64,000 nt of DNA. Source: Vibrio tritonius (GTDB lineage: Bacteria > Pseudomonadota > Gammaproteobacteria > Enterobacterales > Vibrionaceae). Position numbers and translations under genes: made by a program. The stretch is from positions 1,426,001-1,490,000 of the forward strand of contig NZ_AP014635.1 of NCBI RefSeq assembly GCF_001547935.1. The letters are read 5' to 3'. Under the pieces are notes generated by a model that did not search any database, had not been told where the DNA came from, and was given only the letters and a program-made list of their open reading frames with translations. Of the stretch, positions 56,889 to 64,000 are shown in pieces; position 1 is the stretch's first letter; every line of letters starts with the position of its first letter.

Positions 56889-57279
56889 CAATCTCAGACG
56901 GCGTTTCTGAGGGATACGCGAAGTGACTATCAGGCTGATTATGACACTTCGTAGGGTAGGTACTGGTAAGGCCTTTTACCAGTAGACGGGATACTCTTGC
57001 TGCGCGTAAAACAGCATGTGAATGGGAAACCCAACATTGAAATCACATAACTTACACACATTGATCAGCTTCTTACTTCCACTATGCCCGGTCTGTCAGG
57101 ACCAGAGTATAACCGAACCTTGATTTTCTGATTGTTAAATAGTTAGTGGCTCTCTATGTGGCCATAACCTGCTGTTGTTCCGCTGTACGTAAAGTATGAG
57201 CGGTTTGTTTGCTGTTTGTCGTCTCCTCATTGCTGATTCAATGAGGTAATGAACTGAAATTTTTATTCAAGGTGATGAA
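56889..57279 (+). promoter_or_regulatory. long hairpin-rich 5' leader of the norspermidine operon
   Basis: About 390 nt of untranslated leader containing consecutive perfect stems: CTCAGA/TCTGAG (56893-56911), CGAAGTG/CACTTCG (56919-56951), ACTGGTAA/TTACCAGT (56962-56983), TGCTG/CAGCA (56998-57016), GGTC/GACC (57090-57103) and CCTCATTG/CAATGAGG (57225-57246). The last stem ends 34 bp before the start codon, ahead of the AAGGTG ribosome site. I do not recognise a known riboswitch class. No open frame in it is convincing. Confidence 0.55.
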
Positions 57280-60168
57280 ATGAGTACAGCCTTTGGTGTC
57301 GAGAATTCAATTTCGACCATGTTCTCTTCTCAAGTTCCAGTATTAACTGGTACATACGATCTAACTCCAGATGAAGTGCTTCTTGATCAAGCAGCAATGG
57401 AGTCAGAAGTCCGTTCTTACCCACGTCGTCTTCCTATTGCAATTAAGCAGGCATATGGCTGTTTAGTTGAAGACACTCGCGGACAAATCTTCCTAGATTG
57501 TCTTGCTGGCGCAGGTACCTTGGCTTTAGGGTACAATCACCCTGAGATCAACCAAGCATTGAAAGATCAGTTAGACGCTGGTTTGCCATATCAAACCTTA
57601 GATATTGCGACTAAAGCAAAAACAAATTATATCCAAGCTGTGCGTAATTTCTTACCGACAGAATTAGGGGATAATTGCGTCATTCAGTTCTGTGGTCCTT
57701 CTGGCGCAGACTGTGTTGAAGCCGCGATTAAACTAGCGAAACAAACGACTGGTCGCAACACCATGTTTGCTTTCCGTGGGGCATACCATGGCATGACAAA
57801 CGGCACAATGGGCATGATGGGTAACTTGGGGACGAAAGCTCGTCGTACAGGTTTGATGTCTGACGTTCATTTTATGCCTTTCCCATACGATCTACGCTGC
57901 CCGTTTGGTCTTGGCGGTGATGAAGGTGCCAAAGCTGGTATTCGTTATATCGAACGTCTTCTTAATGATGACGAAGCCGGTATTGCTAAACCTGCGGCTA
58001 TCATCGTAGAACCTGTTCAAGGTGAAGGCGGTGTGGTTCCTGCCCCAGCATTCTGGCTACGTGAACTTCGTCGTATCTGTGACGAGCACGGCATCATGCT
58101 TATCTTTGATGAAATCCAATGTGGTGTTGGTAAAACAGGTTACAACTTCGCGTTTGAAGAATCCGGTATTGTGCCTGATGTATTGTGTTTGTCTAAAGCA
58201 ATTGGTGGCGGTATGCCAATGTCATTGCTTGTTATCAACAAGAAGTGCGATACATGGCGTCCGGGTGAACACACGGGAACATTCCGTGGTAACCAACTTG
58301 CGATGGTTGCAGGCGCTAAGGCATTAGAAATCATTACACGTGACAATCTGACTCAGGAAGCTCGTGAGAAGGGTGCTTATTTGCGTGCTGGCTTTGAAAA
58401 GATTGCTCAACGCCTTAACTGTGTTGCTGATGTGCGTGGTAAAGGTTTGATGCTTGGGCTTGAAATCAAAGACCCAAGTGGTGAACTTAACAAGTTTGGC
58501 GAACCTAAAGCGGGATCGGAACTGACACTTAAGATTCAGCGTGCAGCACTTGAGCGTGGCTTGATGGTGGAAAAAGGTGGCCGTGAAGGTTCGGTTATTC
58601 GTTTCCTACCGCCATTGATTATCTCTTACGAACAACTTGATTTTGCGCTACGTGTGCTTGAAGAAGCCATGATTGCTGCAGGCGCAAGCCGTGTTGAGGA
58701 AGAAGAAGCACATAATCAAGAGTGGAAAAAGCACTTTATCCATACTGGCGCTTTAGGCAGTAAAGATTTCGCTCGTGCAATGCACCAAACGACAGAAGCA
58801 ATGCGTGCTGTGTTTGAACAAGTCAATGCGCCTTATTCAGGTCTAGAGCCTGAGCAACTAGAGCAGGCCATTAATGCGGTTGATCTAGACAACAAAAATG
58901 CGCCACTTCAACAAGTGATTGAAGAAACGGCTGAACTTGTTGCTAAAAACTCAATTATTGTACAGCACCCACACTGTATTGCGCACTTACATACGCCACC
59001 ATTGATGCCATCTGTGGTCGCTGAAGCGATCATTGGTTCACTTAACCAATCAATGGACTCTTGGGACCAAGCTTCTGCAGCGACTTATGTTGAGCAAAAA
59101 GTGGTTAATTGGTTATGTGACAAATATGATCTGGGCGCAGCTTCTGACGGTATTTTCACTAGTGGTGGTACTCAAAGCAACCAAATGGGCTTAATGCTCG
59201 CTCGTGATTGGATCGCAGACAAAACATCGGGTCACTCAATTCAAAAATTGGGTCTACCAGAGTATGCGGACAAATTACGCATCATCTGTTCTAAGAAATC
59301 TCATTTCACAGTGCAAAAATCTGCTGCGTGGATGGGGCTTGGTGAAAAAGCAATTATTGCTGTTGATGCACATGACAACGGCACGATGGATGTGTCTCAG
59401 CTTAATGATGTGATTGCGTCAGCGAAAGCGGAAGGGTTAATTCCATTTGCTATCGTTGGTACAGCAGGTACAACCGATCACGGTGCTATTGATGATTTGA
59501 ATGCGATTGCCGATGTCGCTCAAGAACATGGCATTTGGATGCATGTAGATAGTGCTTACGGCGGTGCTTTGATTCTAAGTAGTCACAAAGATCGTTTATC
59601 TGGTATCGAACGCGCACAATCTATCAGTGTTGACTTCCACAAATTGTTCTTCCAAACAATCAGTTGTGGTGCCTTGATTGTCAGTGATAAAGCAAATCTT
59701 AAATACTTGCTTCATCATGCTGACTATTTAAATCGTGAACACGATACATTGCCAAATCTTGTGGACAAGTCCATTGCAACCACAAAACGTTTTGATGCGC
59801 TAAAAGTGTTTATGACAATGCAAAGTGTTGGTCCTAAACAATTAGGTGCTATGTACGATCACTTGCTAGCTCAAACACTGCAAGTGGCTGATATGGTCCG
59901 CAGCAACTCTGCTTTTGAGCTGTTGGCTGAGCCATCTCTTTCTACGGTATTGTTCCGTACCGTAAATGCTAAAGCGGCTAATTTGGACAAACTGAACCAG
60001 AAAGTTCGAATTGAAGCTTTAGTTAAAGGTATCGCTGTGTTAGGCGAAACCGTTGTGAATGGTCAATCTGCATTGAAATTCACAATCCTGAACCCATGCT
60101 TAAAGACCTCAGATTTTGAGGCTTTACTGGCTAACATTGAAACTCTAGCTGAAGAGCTAGCGAACTAA
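57280..60168 (+). CDS. fused diaminobutyrate aminotransferase / L-2,4-diaminobutyrate decarboxylase
   Basis: A 962-residue two-enzyme fusion that turns aspartate semialdehyde into 1,3-diaminopropane for norspermidine. The N-terminal 450 residues are a class III aminotransferase with the PLP lysine in CLSKAIGGGMP; residues 490-960 are a group II decarboxylase with the PLP lysine in SVDFHKLFF. Vibrios carry this fusion (V. cholerae VC1625), while many other bacteria have separate dat and ddc genes. AAGGTG precedes the ATG. First gene of the norspermidine cluster. Confidence 0.93.
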   Translation: MSTAFGVENSISTMFSSQVPVLTGTYDLTPDEVLLDQAAMESEVRSYPRRLPIAIKQAYGCLVEDTRGQIFLDCLAGAGTLALGYNHPEINQALKDQLDAGLPYQTLDIATKAKTNYIQAVRNFLPTELGDNCVIQFCGPSGADCVEAAIKLAKQTTGRNTMFAFRGAYHGMTNGTMGMMGNLGTKARRTGLMSDVHFMPFPYDLRCPFGLGGDEGAKAGIRYIERLLNDDEAGIAKPAAIIVEPVQGEGGVVPAPAFWLRELRRICDEHGIMLIFDEIQCGVGKTGYNFAFEESGIVPDVLCLSKAIGGGMPMSLLVINKKCDTWRPGEHTGTFRGNQLAMVAGAKALEIITRDNLTQEAREKGAYLRAGFEKIAQRLNCVADVRGKGLMLGLEIKDPSGELNKFGEPKAGSELTLKIQRAALERGLMVEKGGREGSVIRFLPPLIISYEQLDFALRVLEEAMIAAGASRVEEEEAHNQEWKKHFIHTGALGSKDFARAMHQTTEAMRAVFEQVNAPYSGLEPEQLEQAINAVDLDNKNAPLQQVIEETAELVAKNSIIVQHPHCIAHLHTPPLMPSVVAEAIIGSLNQSMDSWDQASAATYVEQKVVNWLCDKYDLGAASDGIFTSGGTQSNQMGLMLARDWIADKTSGHSIQKLGLPEYADKLRIICSKKSHFTVQKSAAWMGLGEKAIIAVDAHDNGTMDVSQLNDVIASAKAEGLIPFAIVGTAGTTDHGAIDDLNAIADVAQEHGIWMHVDSAYGGALILSSHKDRLSGIERAQSISVDFHKLFFQTISCGALIVSDKANLKYLLHHADYLNREHDTLPNLVDKSIATTKRFDALKVFMTMQSVGPKQLGAMYDHLLAQTLQVADMVRSNSAFELLAEPSLSTVLFRTVNAKAANLDKLNQKVRIEALVKGIAVLGETVVNGQSALKFTILNPCLKTSDFEALLANIETLAEELAN

Positions 60169-60184
60169 AGGTATTAAAACAAAA

Positions 60185-61435
60185 ATGTCTATTCTACAGA
60201 TTGGGGCGGGCGGAGTTGGTTGGGTTGTTGCACATAAAGCAGCTCAAAACAATGACGTGCTGGGTGATATTACCATTGCTTCTCGTTCTATTGAGAAGTG
60301 TGAGAAGATCATTGAATCGATTAAAGGTAAAAATAACCTGAAAGATTCTACTAAGAAGTTAGAAGCGAAAGCAGTTAATGCTGACGACGTGGAAGCGTTG
60401 GTGGCATTAATTAAAGACGTGCAACCTGATCTTGTTATTAACGCTGGCCCTCCTTGGGTCAACGTTTCTATCATGGAAGCATGTTATCAAGCTAAAGTTT
60501 CTTACTTAGACACTTCTGTCGCTGTGGATTTATGTTCAGAAGGTCAACAAGTTCCTGAAGCTTACGACCCTCAATGGGCATTCCGTGAGAAGTTTGAAGA
60601 AGCAGGAATCACCGGCATCCTTGGTGCTGGTTTTGACCCTGGTGTTGTTAGTGTGTTTGCCGCATATGCTGCCAAACACCTTTTTGATGAAATAGAAACC
60701 ATTGATGTTATGGACATTAATGCAGGTGACCACGGTAAAAAGTTTGCGACTAACTTTGACCCAGAAACGAACATGCTTGAAATCCAAGGTGATTCTTTCT
60801 ACTGGGAACAAGAAGAATGGCATCAAGTACCATGTCACACTCGTATGATGGAATTTGATTTTCCACGTTGTGGCAACTTCAAAGTTTACTCAATGGCGCA
60901 TGATGAAGTACGTTCACTAAAAGAATTCATCCCAGCAAAACGCATTGAGTTTTGGATGGGCTTTGGTGACCGTTATCTAAACTACTTCAACTGCATGCGA
61001 GATATTGGTTTGCTAAGTGCAGATCCTGTAACACTGCAAGACGGCACATCGGTTTATCCACTTAAAGTATTGAAGGCATTATTGCCTGATCCAACCTCGT
61101 TGGCACCAGGTTACACTGGTTTAACGTGTATTGGTACTTGGGTTCGTGGTAAGAAAGATGGCAAAGAGCGCAGTGTATTCATCTATAACAATGCAGACCA
61201 TGAAGTCGCTTATAAAGATGTTGAACATCAAGCCATTGCTTATACTACCGGCGTACCAGCGATTACCGCTGCACTGCAGTATTTCCGTGGTGAGTGGGCT
61301 GGCAAAGGTGTGTACAATATGGAGCAATTGAATCCAGACCCATTCTTGGAAACCATGCCAACCATTGGTTTGAGCTGGGATGTACAAGAGTTGGATCCAA
61401 GTGAGCCTGTGATTCACCATCTTGATAAAGAATAA
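60185..61435 (+). CDS. carboxynorspermidine synthase (dehydrogenase)
   Basis: A 416-residue NADPH-dependent enzyme of the saccharopine dehydrogenase family that condenses 1,3-diaminopropane with aspartate semialdehyde to carboxynorspermidine. The N-terminal Rossmann motif GAGGVG (7-12) and the middle LDTSVAVDL and GFDPGVV segments are typical. It follows the dat-ddc fusion by 16 bp, so they are co-transcribed. V. cholerae VC1624 is the matching gene. Confidence 0.93.
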   Translation: MSILQIGAGGVGWVVAHKAAQNNDVLGDITIASRSIEKCEKIIESIKGKNNLKDSTKKLEAKAVNADDVEALVALIKDVQPDLVINAGPPWVNVSIMEACYQAKVSYLDTSVAVDLCSEGQQVPEAYDPQWAFREKFEEAGITGILGAGFDPGVVSVFAAYAAKHLFDEIETIDVMDINAGDHGKKFATNFDPETNMLEIQGDSFYWEQEEWHQVPCHTRMMEFDFPRCGNFKVYSMAHDEVRSLKEFIPAKRIEFWMGFGDRYLNYFNCMRDIGLLSADPVTLQDGTSVYPLKVLKALLPDPTSLAPGYTGLTCIGTWVRGKKDGKERSVFIYNNADHEVAYKDVEHQAIAYTTGVPAITAALQYFRGEWAGKGVYNMEQLNPDPFLETMPTIGLSWDVQELDPSEPVIHHLDKE

Positions 61436-61459
61436 TCGTCGCTTATTGTGATTTAATTG

Positions 61460-61493
61460 AACAGCTGTAGTGAATGCTACGGCTGTTTTTTTC
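61460..61493 (+). terminator. intrinsic terminator between carboxynorspermidine synthase and nspC
   Basis: ACAGCTGTAG / CTACGGCTGT 10-bp stem with one G-T pair, 6-nt loop, then seven T. Confidence 0.8.
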
Positions 61494-61580
61494 TGGCACA
61501 AGGGCTACTTATACCAATCATGGTCATGATGTCGTTCGATAATGGCAGTGATTGGTTTGATAACGGTAAAGAGATTCAAC

Positions 61581-62714
61581 ATGCAGAAAAGTGATTTGAA
61601 AACTCCGTATTTTATGATTGATGAAGCTAAGTTAATTCATAACTTGGAAATCGCTAAACGTCTTAAAGAGCTATCAGGTGTTAAACTGGTTCTTGCTCTG
61701 AAATGTTTCTCAACTTGGGGCGTTTTTGACATCATCAAACCTTACCTTGATGGTACAACCAGCTCAGGTCCTTTTGAAGTAAAACTCGGTTATGAAACCT
61801 TTGGCGGAGAAACGCACGCCTACAGTGTGGGTTATTCTGAAGAAGATGTGAAAGAAGTTGCTGATATCTGCGACAAGATGATCTTTAACTCTCAATCACA
61901 ATTAAAAGCTTACCGCCATATTATTGAGGGTAAAGCATCGATCGGTTTACGTTTGAATCCGGGCGTAAGTTATGCGGGGCAAGACCTTGCTAACCCTGCG
62001 CGTCAATTTTCTCGTTTAGGTGTTCAAGCTGACCATATCGACCCTGCCGTGCTTGAAACGGTTAACGGTGTGATGTTCCACATGAACTGTGAAAATAAAG
62101 ATGTAGATGCCTTTACGTCTTTGTTGGATGCGATCTCAGAACGGTTTGGCGCTTACCTAGACAACATGGAATGGGTGAGTCTTGGTGGCGGCGTTTTCTT
62201 TACTTGGCCGGGCTACGATGTTGAAAAATTAGCCGTCGCGCTTAAAGCCTTCTCTGAGCGTCACGGTGTACAACTTTACTTAGAGCCGGGTGAAGCGATC
62301 ATCACTAAGACCACCGACTTAGTAGTAACGGTTGTGGACTTGGTTGAGAATGGCATGAAGACAGCTATCGTTGATTCTGCCACAGAAGCGCACCGTTTAG
62401 ATACGCTGATCTATAACGAGCCAGCGTCTATTATGGAAGCGTCAGAGCAGGGTGAACACGAATACGTGATTGGTTCATGTTCTTGTTTGGCTGGCGACCA
62501 ATTTTGTGTGGCTCGTTTTGCTGAGCCGCTGCAAATTGGCCAACGCCTACACATTATGGACAGTGCCGGCTATACCATGGTGAAACTCAACTGGTTTAAT
62601 GGTTTGCGTATGCCAACGGTGTACTGTGAACGTTCTAATGGTGAAATTCAAAAACTCAACGAGTTTGGTTTTGAAGATTTCAAACGTTCATTGTCACAAT
62701 GGTCGGTTTATTAA
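61581..62714 (+). CDS. nspC: carboxynorspermidine decarboxylase
   Basis: A 377-residue PLP enzyme with the alanine-racemase-type fold that decarboxylates carboxynorspermidine to norspermidine, a polyamine that promotes biofilm formation in vibrios. The PLP lysine lies in [11 protein letters not shown] (near residue 41), the phosphate-binding glycines in [11 protein letters not shown], and the active-site cysteine in [10 protein letters not shown] near 320. The ATG at 61581 begins the [12 protein letters not shown] opening. A terminator lies upstream, so it may use its own promoter as well as read-through. Confidence 0.94.
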   Translation: MQKSDLKTPYFMIDEAKLIHNLEIAKRLKELSGVKLVLALKCFSTWGVFDIIKPYLDGTTSSGPFEVKLGYETFGGETHAYSVGYSEEDVKEVADICDKMIFNSQSQLKAYRHIIEGKASIGLRLNPGVSYAGQDLANPARQFSRLGVQADHIDPAVLETVNGVMFHMNCENKDVDAFTSLLDAISERFGAYLDNMEWVSLGGGVFFTWPGYDVEKLAVALKAFSERHGVQLYLEPGEAIITKTTDLVVTVVDLVENGMKTAIVDSATEAHRLDTLIYNEPASIMEASEQGEHEYVIGSCSCLAGDQFCVARFAEPLQIGQRLHIMDSAGYTMVKLNWFNGLRMPTVYCERSNGEIQKLNEFGFEDFKRSLSQWSVY

Positions 62715-62767
62715 TTACTCGATGGCCATAGCCAAATAACCGCCAGACGCGGTTGCAGCCAATACAA

Positions 62768-62796
62768 CTAGCCCGTCTAATTGGACGGGCTAGTTT
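62768..62796 (+). terminator. hairpin terminator after nspC
   Basis: CTAGCCCGTC / GACGGGCTAG 10-bp stem with a 6-nt loop, followed by a short T stretch. It stands between convergent genes. Confidence 0.7.
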
Positions 62797-62844
62797 CTCG
62801 GTGCTTAGAGTGTTCGTTTAATCTGCTTCATATCGGTTCTGCTA

Positions 62845-64000
62845 TTAGAGAACAAAACGTTTTAACTCGCCATCAAGCTGACGGGATAAGTCGGCCAATT
62901 TTTCGCTTTCTTCTGCTAGATAATTTGCCGCTTGAGACATTTCGGAAGCAGAATCATTAATGCCACTCACGTTTTTATTCATGTCTTCTGCAACGACGCT
63001 TTGCTCTTCCGCTGCGGTCGCGATTTGTGTTGCGTTGTCACTGACTTTTCGAATGTGGCTAACGATAAGGGATAAATCACTGCCCGCATTTTCAGCACGT
63101 TCCACACTGTCGTAAGCCAATTTTTGACTTGTTTCCATTGAGGTTGCAGAAGCCATAGCTAATTGTTGCAAGCGGTTGATGGTGGTTTGAATTTCATCCG
63201 TTGAGTGGTGAGTTCGGCTTGCCAAATTACGCACTTCTTCGGCAACGACTGCAAACCCACGGCCTTGTTCACCAGCGCGTGCAGCTTCAATGGCGGCATT
63301 TAATGCCAAGAGATTCGTTTGCTCAGAGATGCCACTAATGACGGCAGTGACTTCACTGATTTCCATTACGCCTTCTTTCAGTTTCGTGACTTGGTTGTTG
63401 GCACTTTCTAGTTCATCTGTGAGGGCTTTAATACTGTCCACACTGGCGTGAACATCTTTATCTCCCATATTGGCTTCATTACTTGCTTCTTGGGTATCTT
63501 TCGCCGTATCTTCCGCATGACGTGCTACCTCAGAGACAGTTGCACTCATTTCATTCATTGCGGTTGCAAGGCTATTTAATTGCCCTTGCTGACTAATAAC
63601 AGATTGACTTGTTTCTTCTGCGGTGGAAGCGATACGTACAGCCGCTTCTGCCACTGCATTAGCTGAGGTTACCGATTGAGAAAGTGCCTCATGCACGGCA
63701 CCAATACTTTCATTCACTCGTTTACCGAGAATACCGATCTCATCCTTACCGTCATAATCGACGCGGGCTGTGAGATCGCCTTTTGCGATTTTGTACATGG
63801 TTTGTACAATCTTTTCGAGCGGTTGTAAGATAGAATTACGCACGACCACGCCTAGAATGATCATAATTATAACCACAATCGCGGCAGCAATAGCCATTGA
63901 TGTAAATTGTTGGTTAACTGCTGTTTCAATATCATCAATTAACATACCTGAGCCAACAACCCACCCCCAAGGTGCGAAACCTTGAACAAAAGATAGCTTT
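62845..64000 (-). CDS. methyl-accepting chemotaxis protein (partial, 5' end beyond the window)
   Basis: The C-terminal 385 residues of a chemoreceptor. The visible part starts with the end of a Cache sensor ([22 protein letters not shown]), then a membrane segment (about 40 residues in), a HAMP domain ([15 protein letters not shown]) and the signalling coiled coil with the hairpin tip [21 protein letters not shown], which binds CheA and CheW. The frame is open to the edge of the window; the first Met in it (63945) lies in the sensor and is not the true start. Ligand unknown. Confidence 0.94.
   Translation of the reverse strand, partial: KLSFVQGFAPWGWVVGSGMLIDDIETAVNQQFTSMAIAAAIVVIIMIILGVVVRNSILQPLEKIVQTMYKIAKGDLTARVDYDGKDEIGILGKRVNESIGAVHEALSQSVTSANAVAEAAVRIASTAEETSQSVISQQGQLNSLATAMNEMSATVSEVARHAEDTAKDTQEASNEANMGDKDVHASVDSIKALTDELESANNQVTKLKEGVMEISEVTAVISGISEQTNLLALNAAIEAARAGEQGRGFAVVAEEVRNLASRTHHSTDEIQTTINRLQQLAMASATSMETSQKLAYDSVERAENAGSDLSLIVSHIRKVSDNATQIATAAEEQSVVAEDMNKNVSGINDSASEMSQAANYLAEESEKLADLSRQLDGELKRFVL

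Overview
The window looks like chromosome I of a Vibrio or close relative. It carries rplY, a two-component pair with a PepSY gene, radD, rsuA, bcr, nhaA and the fused dat-ddc / carboxynorspermidine genes in the order I remember for V. cholerae. Norspermidine synthesis and orphan Vibrio-type flagellins fit the same group. The sequence ends inside a chemotaxis receptor.

Layout. 0-2.2 kb: end of an L-rhamnose operon (rhaM, rhaD) and an AraC regulator. 2.2-5 kb: a Ca/Na-antiporter-family transporter behind a yybP-ykoY (Mn2+) riboswitch, two small hypothetical genes and a cold-shock gene. 5.4-11 kb: nickel importer nikABCDE with nikR at its 3' end and a palindromic NikR-type operator upstream of nikA. 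11.2-17.5 kb: GNAT acetyltransferase, AraC regulator, DMT exporter, membrane diguanylate cyclase, divergent orphan flagellin, and mntP behind a second yybP-ykoY riboswitch. 17.9-28.9 kb: a 2H-phosphoesterase-like gene, then a five-gene operon of YqiJ, flotillin YqiK, a 1631-residue AAA ATPase, a PLD nuclease and TelA. 29-32.9 kb: an LplT-Aas style triple fusion with two TetR-type operators, then rplY.

33-41.6 kb is accessory DNA: glycosyltransferase, exported ParB-like protein, a beheaded TetR gene, a complete IS3-family element lacking target duplications, a second beheaded gene, and an AT-rich three-gene ABC-3C conflict system (PD-(D/E)XK-like nuclease/sensor, middle component, DUF3732 ABC ATPase) bracketed by inverted REP-like fragments.

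41.8-64 kb returns to core content: two-component system, radD, rsuA, bcr, DUF2913, an SDR-DUF2867 protein, an ABC exporter/lipocalin operon, nhaA, the norspermidine genes behind a long hairpin-rich leader, and a partial MCP.

The strongest leads are the ABC-3C system, the flotillin/ATPase/PLD/TelA operon, the paired manganese riboswitches (which suggest the CaCA protein exports manganese), and the structured leader of the norspermidine operon. Family assignments come from reading motifs by eye; no database search was run.
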